Origin: DASXTC01 sp036505635
GTDB taxonomy: Bacteria; Acidobacteriota; Polarisedimenticolia; JACPZX01; DASXTC01
Length of the DNA: 64,000 bases
Assembly: GCA_036505635.1 (NCBI GenBank)
Contig: DASXTC010000020.1
Span: forward strand, 52,744-116,743
Direction: 5' to 3'
Part shown: piece by piece, positions 48,557 to 57,384 of the stretch
Position numbering within the stretch: position 1 is the first letter of the stretch
Layout of the letters: the number at the start of each line of letters is the position of its first letter
Position numbers and translations under genes: made by a program
The notes under the pieces: generated by a model
Databases searched by the model: none
Seen by the model: the letters and a program-made list of their open reading frames with translations, nothing else
Told to the model about the DNA's origin: nothing

Positions 48557-49254
48557 GAAGGGGAGCCCTGGGCCTTTTCGGACTTGCCGGACTTGAGCTT
48601 CTCGATCTCGTCTTTCACCGCCTTCATGTCGAAGCTTCCCGGGTTGAGCTCGAGGACCTTGGCGAAGGCCGACTCCGCCCTGTCGTAGTCGCCCAGGTCG
48701 TACATGCAGACCACGCCGACGTTGAACCAGCTCTTCCAGTGCTTCGGATCGACGGAGATGCTCTCCTCGAACGCCTTGAGGGCTTCCTTGGCCTTCCCCA
48801 TCTGGCGCAGGCACGAGCCCATGTCGGTCCTGATGTCCACGTTGCCCGGCTCGGTCTGGAGGGCCGTGGTGTAGTACTGGATGGCGCGGTCGAACATCCC
48901 GGCGTCCATGTACATGTTGCCGAGCCTGCCGAGCGCGGTGACGTTGTGGGGATCCGCCTCGATCGCCTTCTTGAGCGCCTCCAGCTCCCTGGTGACCTGC
49001 TCCATCATCTCCTGGGGAGGCGCTCCATCCATCTGCCCGGCGCCCCCCTGGGCCGGCGGCATCCCCTCCGCCCGGGACCCCGCCATCGCGGGACGCTGGC
49101 CGCCCATCGTCTCGGGGGCCGTGGCGGCCGTCACGCCTCCGGTCCGGCCGCCGTAGAACTGATACGCCGCGACGAATCCCATGACGAAGCCGAAGATCAC
49201 GCCGGCGATCGCGAAGGAGTATTGCTGGCTCTTGATGGATGGAGGGGCCGACAT
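48553..49254 (-). CDS. TPR membrane protein heading the microcompartment operon
   Basis: A 233-residue protein. Signal anchor YSFAIAGVIFGFVMGFVAAY, a Gly/Met/Pro-rich linker, then TPRs (VTALGRLGNMYMDAGMFDRA, GSCLRQMGKAKEALKAFEES, WFNVGVVCMYDLGDYDRAES). ATG 49254 fits the membrane helix. The four genes from here through the BMC-H gene are closely spaced or overlapping, but nothing in the sequence shows whether this protein acts with the shell. Confidence 0.78.
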   Translation of the reverse strand: MSAPPSIKSQQYSFAIAGVIFGFVMGFVAAYQFYGGRTGGVTAATAPETMGGQRPAMAGSRAEGMPPAQGGAGQMDGAPPQEMMEQVTRELEALKKAIEADPHNVTALGRLGNMYMDAGMFDRAIQYYTTALQTEPGNVDIRTDMGSCLRQMGKAKEALKAFEESISVDPKHWKSWFNVGVVCMYDLGDYDRAESAFAKVLELNPGSFDMKAVKDEIEKLKSGKSEKAQGSPS

Positions 49255-49409
49255 GTCGGCAGGGTAGATGAAATGTCGGCGCACCGTCAAGGCCGGCGGG
49301 CGTGGCGTCGTTTCAAAGGCTTCTTGATCGGCCGCGATCACTGTGTTACAAGTTGACCCCTTTCGTGCTTTCGTCGAGAGGCGGGGGTGCCGTTGAGAGC
49401 GCGACGCTC

Positions 49410-50276
49410 ATGAGAAGGTCGGGATCCCTCGCGGGCGCCGCCATCGTGCTGTTCGCAGTGGCCATCGCCGTGCTCTCCATCGAGTTCGGCGCCGAGCCGC
49501 GATCGCTGCTGGCGCGCTACGTCCTCTCCTACGGCCCCCAGGAGGAGGACCTGCAGGTGGTCGCGCCCCCCGAGCCGCCCGGCCCGCGTCATCCGCTCGG
49601 CACCGACATTCAGCGACGGGACTATCTCTCGCGGCTGCTGCACGGCGCGAAGATCTCGATTCAGGTAGGGCTCACCGCCGAGGCGATCGCCCTGTTCATC
49701 GGCCTGGTGGCGGGCGCCCTGGCGGGCTTCTACCGCGGCTGGGTCGAATCCCTCCTGATGCGAACCGCCGACATCCTGCTGGCCTTCCCGCTCCCGATCC
49801 TCGCGATGGCCGCCATCGCGGTGTTCGACACGCGTAGCATCTCGCTCGTCTTCATCGTGCTCGGGCTCATGGGATGGGCCGGCATCGCGCGCCTCGTGCG
49901 GGCCCAGTGTCTGTCGGTCAACGAGCGCGGGTTCCCGGAGGCGGCGCGCGCGCTGGGCGCGGGAGACCTCCGGCTGATCGCGCGCCACCTGCTGCCCAAC
50001 ACCGTCGCGCCGGCCCTCGTGGCGGGATGCGTGGGAGTGGCCGGCAACATACTGACGGAGGCGTGGTTGTCGTTCCTGGGGCTTGGCGTCCAGCCTCCCG
50101 CCGTGTCTTGGGGAAGAATGATCGTGGACGCGCAGTCCGACCTGACGGTGCGTCCCTGGCTCTGTATCTTCCCGGGAGTGGCGATCGCCATCACGGTCAT
50201 GGGGTTCGTCCTGCTGGCCGACGGCCTTCGCGACGCCCTCGACCCCAGAACCCGGGTGGCGACGCACACCACATGA
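49410..50276 (+). CDS. Peptide/opine-type ABC transporter permease (DppC-like)
   Basis: A 288-residue inner-membrane permease with six helices. It has HPLGTDIQRRDYLSRLLHGA (the HxLGTDxxGRD region), VGLTAEAIALFIGLVAGALA, and the EAA loop EAARALGAGDLRLIARHLLP, ending FLLADGLRDALDPR. ATG 49410 is used. A TGTTACAAG element about 60 bases upstream with TTGATC 17 bases before it may be the promoter. It heads a permease / binding-protein / permease unit with no ATPase gene. Confidence 0.9.
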   Translation: MRRSGSLAGAAIVLFAVAIAVLSIEFGAEPRSLLARYVLSYGPQEEDLQVVAPPEPPGPRHPLGTDIQRRDYLSRLLHGAKISIQVGLTAEAIALFIGLVAGALAGFYRGWVESLLMRTADILLAFPLPILAMAAIAVFDTRSISLVFIVLGLMGWAGIARLVRAQCLSVNERGFPEAARALGAGDLRLIARHLLPNTVAPALVAGCVGVAGNILTEAWLSFLGLGVQPPAVSWGRMIVDAQSDLTVRPWLCIFPGVAIAITVMGFVLLADGLRDALDPRTRVATHTT

Positions 50277-50287
50277 GAGGTGACGGG

Positions 50288-51883
50288 ATGAGTCTCAAAC
50301 GTGTCCTCGTGGTTCTTGCCCTGGCGCTGGCGGCGGTCTCGTGCTCCTCGGAGGGTCCGGCTCCAGAGAAGGCGCTGCGGTACCGCGTGCGTGAGCCGGC
50401 GCCGACGCTGGATCCCTTCCAGGCCGCCGATGACAACTCGCTCGTCTATATCTACCCGATCTTCGACGGCCTGGTGGAGTTCGTTCCGGGCACGGTCGAT
50501 GTCCGTCCCGCGGTGGCGGAGTCCTGGACCCTCTCCGACGATCACCTCACCTACACCTTCAAGCTGCGCCCGGGTGTGCGCTTCCACCACGGCCGGGAGC
50601 TGACCGCCGATGACGTGGTCTACTCCGTGCGCCGCGCGCTCACCAAGGACGCCAAGTCGCTCAAACGCACCTTCTTCAACGCGCTGAAAGGAGCGGCCGA
50701 GTTCTGGGACGGTGCGACGACGGAGCTGGCCGGCGTGGTGGCGTCCGATCCTCGCACTGTCATCATGACGCTCTCCTATCCCTACGAGGCGTTTCTCTCC
50801 GTGCTGGCGAGCGAGGCGGGCTCGATCGTCCCGAAGGAGGTCTATTCCGATCCAGCCGGAGGGTACCTGAGCCACCCCGTGGGGTGTGGCCCGTTCATGT
50901 TCGAGTCGGCCGAGCCGGGCGTGTCGGTCACTCTGACGAGGTTCGCCGGACACTGGAAAAGCGCGCCCCGGGATGGGATCCAGAAGATCCTGTTCCGGGT
51001 TATCGAGAGCCCTTCCACCGCGCTGGAGGAATACCGCGCCGGGACTCTCGACTTCACGCAGGAGTTCCCGCCGGGGCAGCGCACGCGTCTGCGGCAGGAG
51101 ATGCCGGACCATTTCCACAACTGGCGCAAGCTGCAGCTCTTCTACCTCGAGTTCAACCATGCCTCCGGGCCCTTCAAGGAAAAGCGCCTCCTGAGGCAGG
51201 CGATCCTCCACGCGGTCGACAAGGAGTTCATAGTCAAGACCCTGCAGGAGGACAAGGACGTCGTGGCGACCGGGATCATCCCGCCTGCGATGCTCGGTCA
51301 TACCCCGGGACAGCCCTCGGCCCGTTACGACCCGGACATGGCCGCCGATCTTCTGGCTCGGGCGGGATACCCGGGGGGCAAGGGGCTGCCGGAGATCATC
51401 TACCACACCAACGACTCGATGGGGCTGCGCCTTCTGGCGGAGAGAGTCCAGTCGGATCTGGCTCGCATCGGCCTGAAGGTGTCGATCAAGATGATGGACT
51501 TCGGTGCCTTCCTCGCCGCGCTGCGTACGAATCCAGAGAAGGTTCCGGCGCTCTCTCTCGTGCGCCAGGCCTTCTACGCAGACTACCCCGATCCGGACAA
51601 CTTCCTGACCGAGATGCTGGCCCCCAGCGGCAGCGGGAACACGGGCCACTACGACAATCCAGCGCTCACGAGCCAGCTCGACGCGGCCCGCCGGGAGCCC
51701 GACCACTTGAAGCGCGAGGCCCTCTATCAAGGCATCGAAAAGCTGGCGCTGGACGACGCCGCGATCGTGCCGATCTACTGGATGGGCCAGGACATCCTTC
51801 TGCGACCGGAGGTCGGCGGCTTTACCGGAAGCCCCCTCGGCCTCTTCGGGATCCCGTGGGAGGAGATGAGCCTGAACCGATGA
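50288..51883 (+). CDS. Solute-binding lipoprotein of a peptide-type ABC transporter (SBP family 5)
   Basis: A 531-residue SBP_bac_5 protein with a lipobox ending LAAVSC (Cys19). Typical motifs: EPAPTLDPFQAADDNS, YIYPIFDGLVEF, ESWTLSDDHLTYTFKLRPGV, HHGRELTADDVVYSVRRAL, SHPVGCGPFMF, RQAILHAVDKE, and YADYPDPDNFLTEMLAPSGS. It captures oligopeptides or other ligands in the periplasm and delivers them to the two flanking permeases. The stop overlaps the DppB-like start by 4 bases. Confidence 0.92.
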   Translation: MSLKRVLVVLALALAAVSCSSEGPAPEKALRYRVREPAPTLDPFQAADDNSLVYIYPIFDGLVEFVPGTVDVRPAVAESWTLSDDHLTYTFKLRPGVRFHHGRELTADDVVYSVRRALTKDAKSLKRTFFNALKGAAEFWDGATTELAGVVASDPRTVIMTLSYPYEAFLSVLASEAGSIVPKEVYSDPAGGYLSHPVGCGPFMFESAEPGVSVTLTRFAGHWKSAPRDGIQKILFRVIESPSTALEEYRAGTLDFTQEFPPGQRTRLRQEMPDHFHNWRKLQLFYLEFNHASGPFKEKRLLRQAILHAVDKEFIVKTLQEDKDVVATGIIPPAMLGHTPGQPSARYDPDMAADLLARAGYPGGKGLPEIIYHTNDSMGLRLLAERVQSDLARIGLKVSIKMMDFGAFLAALRTNPEKVPALSLVRQAFYADYPDPDNFLTEMLAPSGSGNTGHYDNPALTSQLDAARREPDHLKREALYQGIEKLALDDAAIVPIYWMGQDILLRPEVGGFTGSPLGLFGIPWEEMSLNR

Positions 51884-52830
51884 TCGCTCTCATCGTCCGG
51901 CGGCTCCTCTGGATGGTTCCGGCCGTATGGGCGGCCGCCACGCTGGTCTGGATCTTCATGTTCCTGATCCCGGGGGACCCGGCGCGGATCCTCGCGGGCC
52001 AGAGAGCGGACGAGGAAGTCCTCGAGCGAGTGCGAGCCGAGTGGGGCCTCGATCGGCCTCCCGCGGTCCGGTACGGTCTCTTCCTCTGGAAGCTGGTCCA
52101 CCTCGATTTCGGCACCTCGTACGTCTATCGGGTGCCCGTTTCGGAGATGATCTTCCGGGGCCTCTTTCACACCTTTTTCCTCGCCGTGGCCGCCACCGCG
52201 CTGGCGCTCCTCGTGGGGCTGTCCCTCGGCATGCTGTCGGCGGCCCGCGGGGGAACCTGGATCGACGGCGCCGCGCTCGCACTGAGCACCGCGAGCATCT
52301 CCCTGCCAACCTTCTGGGTCGGGATGATGCTGATACTCGTCTTCTCCTCGTGGCTGGGGTGGCTCCCCGTCTCGGGCTATGGCGATGGGCCCGGCATCGG
52401 CTCGCTGAGGCTGCCCGGCCTCGCGCACCTCGTCCTTCCGTCCATCACCCTGGCATTCTCCTCGAGCGGATTCCTCGCGAGGGTGACGCGCGCCTCGTTG
52501 CTGGAGGAATCGACGCAGGAGTACGTGCGCGCGGCGCGGGCCCGTGGTCTCTCCGCGCCCGCCGCGCTGGCGCGCCACGTTCTGCCCAATTCGCTTCTGC
52601 CGATCGTGACGATGGCGGGGATGAACTTCGGGTCGCTGCTGGGGGGCGCCATCGTCACCGAGATCGTCTTCAACTGGCCCGGAGTGGGCACCGTGATCTA
52701 CCACGCGCTGCACAGCCGCGACCTGCCCGTGGTGGAGGGAGGCGCCATCGCGATGACGGCGATCTTCCTGCTGGTCAACCTCGCCGTCGACATTTCCTAC
52801 ACGGTACTGGACCCGCGCATCCGGAGATGA
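51880..52830 (+). CDS. Peptide/opine-type ABC transporter permease (DppB-like)
   Basis: A 316-residue permease: VRRLLWMVPAVWAAATLVWI, MFLIPGDPARILAG, LDFGTSYVYRVPVSEMI, an SISLPTFWVGMMLILVFS helix, and the EAA loop EYVRAARARGLSAPAALARH, with the C-terminal ISYTVLDPRIRR. The ATGA overlap with the binding-protein gene shows co-translation. DppD/DppF-type ATPases are not encoded in the window and must come from elsewhere if the importer works. Confidence 0.93.
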   Translation: MIALIVRRLLWMVPAVWAAATLVWIFMFLIPGDPARILAGQRADEEVLERVRAEWGLDRPPAVRYGLFLWKLVHLDFGTSYVYRVPVSEMIFRGLFHTFFLAVAATALALLVGLSLGMLSAARGGTWIDGAALALSTASISLPTFWVGMMLILVFSSWLGWLPVSGYGDGPGIGSLRLPGLAHLVLPSITLAFSSSGFLARVTRASLLEESTQEYVRAARARGLSAPAALARHVLPNSLLPIVTMAGMNFGSLLGGAIVTEIVFNWPGVGTVIYHALHSRDLPVVEGGAIAMTAIFLLVNLAVDISYTVLDPRIRR

Positions 52831-52842
52831 AGCCTCCCTTGA

Positions 52843-52848
52843 TATACT
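52843..52848 (+). promoter_or_regulatory. Extended -10 element of rlmN
   Basis: TGATATACT (core TATACT 52843-52848), then 9 bases to the rlmN ATG; it lies just after the transporter operon stop. Confidence 0.5.
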
Positions 52849-52857
52849 CCCCTCCAG

Positions 52858-53964
52858 ATGACTCAACCTCTACCCGCTCGCCCATCCGAGCTCCTTGGCG
52901 CGGATCTGCCGGCCCTCGAGCATCTCGTCGAGGGGCTCGGAGAGAAGCGCTTCCATGCGCGGCAGATCTATCACTGGGTCTACGCCCGGCGCGTGGAGTC
53001 TTTCGAGCGGATGACCAGCCTGTCCCGGCCCCTCAGGGAGAAGCTCGCGGGGGGCCACACGCTGAGCCGCCCACGCGTAGTGAAGGTGCAGGAATCGTCG
53101 GACGGCACGCGCAAGTACCTCATGGCCGCGCCCGGCGGCGGGCAGGTCGAGTCGGTCTGGATCCCGGAGGAGGATCGTCTCACCTTCTGCATCTCCCCGC
53201 AGATCGGTTGCGCGCTGGACTGTCACTTCTGCCTCACCGCGCAGCTCGGCCTGGTCCGTCACCTGACGGCTGGCGAGATCGTGGGGCAGGTCCTCGTCCT
53301 TCTCGATGACAACGCGACCCGCGCGAGGGGACGGCCCGTCAACATCGTGATGATGGGGATGGGCGAGGCCCTCCACAACTACGACAACGCCGTGGCCGCG
53401 GTCCGCCTGCTCGCGGATGCGGGTGGAGTGGGGATCCCGCGCCGGAGGATCACGCTCTCCACCGCGGGAATGGCGCCGGGAATCCTGAGGCTCGCCGCCG
53501 AGCCGGTCCGCCCCCGGCTGGCCGTCTCCCTCAACGCCACCACCGACGCCATCAGGTCGCGTCTGATGCCGGTCAACCGCAGGTACCCTCTCGACACGCT
53601 CCTGGACGCGTGCCGGCGCTATCCTCTCGCCCCGCGCGAGCGCCTGACCTTCGAGTACGTGCTGCTGCGCGGGATCAACGACTCAGCCGTGGATCCACCC
53701 CGACTGGCGGCGCTCATCAACCGGCATCAGTTGCGCGCCAAGGTGAATCTGATCCCGTTCAACGAGGGGGGTGGGCTCGACTTCGCCGAGCCCTCGACGG
53801 AATCGGTCCAGGCCTTTCGCGACGATCTGCTCGCGCTCGGCGTGCCTGTTTCCATTCGCAGGAACCGGGGGCGGGACATCTCCGCGGCGTGCGGGCAGCT
53901 CGCCCTGACGGCAGCCGCCGGGCGCGACGCGGCTGTGGGCAAGAAGACCCCCACCCACAACTAA
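52858..53964 (+). CDS. rlmN: Dual-specificity RNA methyltransferase RlmN
   Basis: A 368-residue radical SAM enzyme that methylates C2 of adenine in 23S rRNA (A2503) and some tRNAs. Cluster cysteines Cys118, Cys122 and Cys125 lie in QIGCALDCHFCLTAQLGLVR; the methyl-carrying Cys345 is in ISAACGQL. Other hallmarks: RFHARQIYHWVY, NIVMMGMGEALHNYDN, ITLSTAGMAPGI, AVSLNATTDAIRSRLMPVNR and NLIPFNEG. Its own extended -10 lies 9 bases before the ATG. Confidence 0.95.
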   Translation: MTQPLPARPSELLGADLPALEHLVEGLGEKRFHARQIYHWVYARRVESFERMTSLSRPLREKLAGGHTLSRPRVVKVQESSDGTRKYLMAAPGGGQVESVWIPEEDRLTFCISPQIGCALDCHFCLTAQLGLVRHLTAGEIVGQVLVLLDDNATRARGRPVNIVMMGMGEALHNYDNAVAAVRLLADAGGVGIPRRRITLSTAGMAPGILRLAAEPVRPRLAVSLNATTDAIRSRLMPVNRRYPLDTLLDACRRYPLAPRERLTFEYVLLRGINDSAVDPPRLAALINRHQLRAKVNLIPFNEGGGLDFAEPSTESVQAFRDDLLALGVPVSIRRNRGRDISAACGQLALTAAAGRDAAVGKKTPTHN

Positions 53965-53977
53965 TGGTACTTTCCAC

Positions 53978-54007
53978 TTGACACCAGCCCAAGCCCTTGG
54001 GTATGGT
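53978..54007 (+). promoter_or_regulatory. Candidate distal promoter upstream of the HtrA gene
   Basis: TTGACA at 53978-53983 and TATGGT at 54002-54007 with an 18-base spacer. It would give a leader of about 200 bases, in addition to the proximal extended -10 at 54199. No gene is seen in the leader. Confidence 0.35.
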
Positions 54008-54198
54008 CCCCCCAGTCTCCCGGGGCTGCCGCCGCCTCCGCGAACCAGGCGAACCGCTCGTCCCCGCAGGCACTACCGCACACCGGACTGATCGCTCGAC
54101 ACCCTCCTTGGAAGCGACCTCACCGGTGGCGGCCCCGGGAGGACCACCAGACGGCAGCACCCTCGAAGGGCGCGATAGCGGGTCACCCGGCCCTGTGC

Positions 54199-54204
54199 TA
54201 ATTT
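54199..54204 (+). promoter_or_regulatory. Extended -10 element of the HtrA gene
   Basis: TGCTAATTT (core TAATTT 54199-54204), then 9 bases to the ATG at 54214. Confidence 0.45.
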
Positions 54205-54213
54205 CCGCGCACG

Positions 54214-55626
54214 ATGCACCGAAGGCCCCTCCCACCTGCCGTCTGGCTCCTGCCTCTGATGACACTCTCGTGCGCCGGACACCACGGCGCGGCGATGAGC
54301 GCCCACCAGGACAGGATCTTCCAGGCGCGTGACCGCGTTCTGCCCGCCCTGGTCCACATCCAGCCGGTCCTGGAGGTCTACCGTGCCGGCGAGAAGGGAA
54401 AGATCGCGGTGACCGGCTCGGGCGTTCTCTTCTCCCCCGAGGGGTACGTGCTCACCAACACGCACGTGGTGGGCAAGGCGCAGCGCCTCAGCTGCACCCT
54501 CTACAACCACGAGGAGGTCGAGGCGCGGCTCGTCGGCGTGGACCCGCTCTCCGACCTCGCCATCATCAAGATCGACATGAGCAAGGCGGGCCCGGGCGTG
54601 CATCACGCGCCACTGGGTGAATCCTCGAAGCTCCAGGTGGGGCAGGTCGTCATGGCGATGGGGAGCCCGCTGGGCCTCGCCCGCAGCCTCACCCTTGGCG
54701 TCATCTCGAGCATGGACCGTTACTTCCCCGAAAGCCTCCTGCCCACGGGCGCCGTCACAGGCACCTACAACACCTGGATACAGACGGACGCCGCGATCAA
54801 CCCGGGAAACAGCGGCGGCCCCCTGGTGAACCTCGATGGGGAGGTGATCGGCATCAACGCGCGCGCCATCCCGATCATGGGAGAGAACCTCGGCTTCGCG
54901 ATCCCGATCGACATGGCCAAGGAGGTCGCGGCGGAGCTGATCTCCAAGGGAACGATCGCCCGCTCGTGGTTCGGCATCTCCTGGCAGCCTCTCAAGGGCC
55001 TGGGCGAGCACTTCGGAGTGTCCGACGATCAGGGCGCGCTGGTCGGCAGCGTCATCTCCGGCTCGCCGGCCGCCGAGGCGGGTCTGCGGGCCGGAGACGT
55101 CGTGACGACGATCGACGAGCAGCCGGTGACCGTCAGGTATGACGAGGAGCTGCCGCAGCTCCAGAAAAGGATCGCGGATCTGCCGATCGGGCAGAGCATC
55201 CCGGTCGCGTTCATGCGCCACGGCCGGGCGCTGTCGGCCACCCTTCTCACGCGCGACCGGCCCGCGGTGGAGACTCCCGAGCTGGAGTGCCGCGACTGGG
55301 GATTCACGGTCACCGAGGTCTCCGAGGAGGCGGCCCAGGCCTTGCGCCTGCCGGATCGCAAGGGGGTCCTCGTGTCCGGCGTCAAACCCAACTCGTTCGC
55401 GGACGAGGCCGGTCTGCGAAGAAACGACGTCATGATGATCATCGAAGGGCGCGACATCGATGGCCTCGAGCAGTACAAGGACATCTACGAGGGATTGACC
55501 GCCTCCAGGCGCGACCGCGTTCTGGTGGAGGTGCGCCGCGGAAGGCTTCGCACCTACCACGTGCTCAAGCCGGTCTACGTCCCCGAACGCGGAGCCCGGG
55601 AATCCGGAAGCAAGGGAGGAATGTGA
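54214..55626 (+). CDS. HtrA/DegP-like serine protease (probable lipoprotein)
   Basis: A 470-residue envelope protease. A signal sequence with a possible lipobox (TLSC, Cys20) is followed by a trypsin-like domain with an intact triad: His84 in LTNTHVVG, Asp114 in DPLSDLAIIKI, Ser200 in INPGNSGGPLVNLDGEVIGI. Two PDZ domains follow (SWFGISWQPLKGLGEHFG onward, and GFTVTEVSEEAAQALRLP onward). It would degrade or chaperone misfolded exported proteins. The stop overlaps the downstream pseudo-HtrA start, so the two are made together. Confidence 0.92.
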   Translation: MHRRPLPPAVWLLPLMTLSCAGHHGAAMSAHQDRIFQARDRVLPALVHIQPVLEVYRAGEKGKIAVTGSGVLFSPEGYVLTNTHVVGKAQRLSCTLYNHEEVEARLVGVDPLSDLAIIKIDMSKAGPGVHHAPLGESSKLQVGQVVMAMGSPLGLARSLTLGVISSMDRYFPESLLPTGAVTGTYNTWIQTDAAINPGNSGGPLVNLDGEVIGINARAIPIMGENLGFAIPIDMAKEVAAELISKGTIARSWFGISWQPLKGLGEHFGVSDDQGALVGSVISGSPAAEAGLRAGDVVTTIDEQPVTVRYDEELPQLQKRIADLPIGQSIPVAFMRHGRALSATLLTRDRPAVETPELECRDWGFTVTEVSEEAAQALRLPDRKGVLVSGVKPNSFADEAGLRRNDVMMIIEGRDIDGLEQYKDIYEGLTASRRDRVLVEVRRGRLRTYHVLKPVYVPERGARESGSKGGM

Positions 55627-57065
55627 AGGCCCGAGGAACGGCCCTCCTTTCCCTGGCGCTCGCAGGCGCGGCGCCGGCCGCCGATGCGGTCGCCTCCCCT
55701 GGAGGGACCGGCGAGATTTACGAGACCTACCGCGGAAACGTGGTGGCGATCACCTACACCCTGCGCCCCCTGGAGAAGCCGACCGGGGGGGAGGGACGCA
55801 AGGTGGAGAACGCCATCTGCGGCGTCCTCGTGGACGCGGGGGGCCTGATCGTCACCACGGCCGATCCCTTTCCCGATCCCGGCGGCGATCCTCGCACGAC
55901 GCTCGCCCCCGTGGAGTTCAAGGTCCGCCTGGCTGGCGGCCGGCCGCTGGACGCCGAGGCGGTCGGGATGGACCGCGATCTGAACCTGGCCTACCTGCGC
56001 CTGAAGAATCCGCCGCCCGGCCTGCGTGCGCTCCATTTCTCGGAGCGACCGCGGCTCGATGTCGGGGACGAGGTGATCGTGATCGGCCTGATGTCACGCG
56101 AGTACGATTACGAGCCGATCCTCTACAAGGGGATCGTCAACGCGGTGGTGGACAAACCGCGACGCATGTACAGCATCGATCTCTACCTTCAGGATCTGTC
56201 GATCGGTGGGCTGGTGATCTCCCGCGGCGGCGAGCCGGTCGGCATCATCGGCGAGGATCTCCTCAAGGAGACACCGCCTCCGGACCGCACACCGTCCAAC
56301 GTCCTGTCGATCTTCGGATCCGCGATCATGGGGGGGCGCGTGGGCTACCCGATGATCTTCCCCTATCCGGTCTTCGCCGGTCAGCTCGCTTCGCCACCGC
56401 CGATCGAGAAGCAGGAGAAGCGGACCTGGCTCGGCATCGTCATGCAGCCGCTCAACGAGGATCTGATCGACTACTGGAAGATCGACGCCGCCGGCGGGAT
56501 CATCATCAGCTCCGTGGTGGAGGGATCCCCGGCGGAGAAGGCCGGGCTGCGACAGGGGGACATCCTCGTCGAGATGGAAGGAGAGCCGCTGCGTGTGACC
56601 AAGGACGATCAGCTCGCCGACTTCAGACACCGGATCGAGCGGACGGGGGACACCCGGCCGGTCGATCTCGCGTTCCTGAGGCGCGGGGAGCGGATGCGGC
56701 TGTCGCTGACATTGGGAGAGGCACCCAAGACCGCGTGGACCGCCGAGGAGTTCAAGGACGAGGATTTCGGCATGACGACGCGGGAGATCACTATCGACGA
56801 TCTGCAGGGACAGAACCTCGACGCCACCACCCGCGGCGTGGTGGTCTCCGAGCTGGAGCAGGCCGGATGGGCGCAGCTCGCCGGCCTGCAGACGGACGAC
56901 ATCATCCAGTCGGTGGACGGCACCGAGACCGTGGACCTGGCTTCCTTCAGGGCCCACGTCGACCGCCTTCGCGAGCAGCACCCACCGGAGATCCTCTTCT
57001 TCGTCCAGCGCCGGGGCGACACGCTCTTCGTCCTCGTCAAGACCTCCTGGCCCAAGGCCCGCTGA
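55623..57065 (+). CDS. HtrA-like protein lacking the catalytic triad (pseudoprotease) with two PDZ domains
   Basis: A 480-residue exported protein with the HtrA layout. The His position reads LIVTTADPF instead of TNxHV, and the GNSGGP serine motif is replaced by LSIGGLV (Ile at about residue 194), although the acidic loop MDRDLNLAYLRL is kept. A protease is therefore unlikely. Two PDZ domains are clear (WLGIVMQPLNEDLIDYWKI, GGIIISSVVEGSPAEKAGLR; and GVVVSELEQAGWAQLAGLQ). GTG 55623 overlaps the HtrA stop, suggesting a dedicated regulatory or scaffold partner of the active protease. Confidence 0.82.
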   Translation: MKARGTALLSLALAGAAPAADAVASPGGTGEIYETYRGNVVAITYTLRPLEKPTGGEGRKVENAICGVLVDAGGLIVTTADPFPDPGGDPRTTLAPVEFKVRLAGGRPLDAEAVGMDRDLNLAYLRLKNPPPGLRALHFSERPRLDVGDEVIVIGLMSREYDYEPILYKGIVNAVVDKPRRMYSIDLYLQDLSIGGLVISRGGEPVGIIGEDLLKETPPPDRTPSNVLSIFGSAIMGGRVGYPMIFPYPVFAGQLASPPPIEKQEKRTWLGIVMQPLNEDLIDYWKIDAAGGIIISSVVEGSPAEKAGLRQGDILVEMEGEPLRVTKDDQLADFRHRIERTGDTRPVDLAFLRRGERMRLSLTLGEAPKTAWTAEEFKDEDFGMTTREITIDDLQGQNLDATTRGVVVSELEQAGWAQLAGLQTDDIIQSVDGTETVDLASFRAHVDRLREQHPPEILFFVQRRGDTLFVLVKTSWPKAR

Positions 57066-57384
57066 ACCCACGAGCGCACATCATTCGGAAGATGACGCCC
57101 CGGAAGGAACTCCCGGCGCCGCTAACTGAATGAGAGATCCACCTTCCTCCAGCGAACCTCCCAGCCCCACGCCCACTGAACCATCAGCGGAGAACGAGAC
57201 ACCCATCCCTTTCGGGCCGACGGGGAACATCTGCCCGAGGGCCGTCGAGAGCGAGCCCGATTGGCGGAGCCGGGCGACGCCGGCGAGCGAACGTCGAGGC
57301 GAGCACGGCCCGGGGCCGCGCGCAGCCGTGCCCGAGGGAAGATGGTTCCCCATCGATCACCCGTGAGACATGAGGAAGGAGTAG
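57066..57384. other. Convergent intergenic region, nothing coding supported
   Basis: Lies between the stops of the pseudo-HtrA and thiD genes. Short open frames are present but lack ribosome sites and known motifs. One GC hairpin (GCACGGC 57303-57309, GCCGTGC 57325-57331) could help termination of either strand; there is no T-run. Confidence 0.4.

Noticed and set aside
53997..54332. 111-codon + frame starting before the HtrA gene
   Set aside because: It overlaps the HtrA N-terminus in another frame, lacks a ribosome site and resembles no family.
57130..57366. Short open frames in the thiD/pseudo-HtrA convergent gap
   Set aside because: No ribosome site, no motif and composition typical of non-coding GC-rich DNA.
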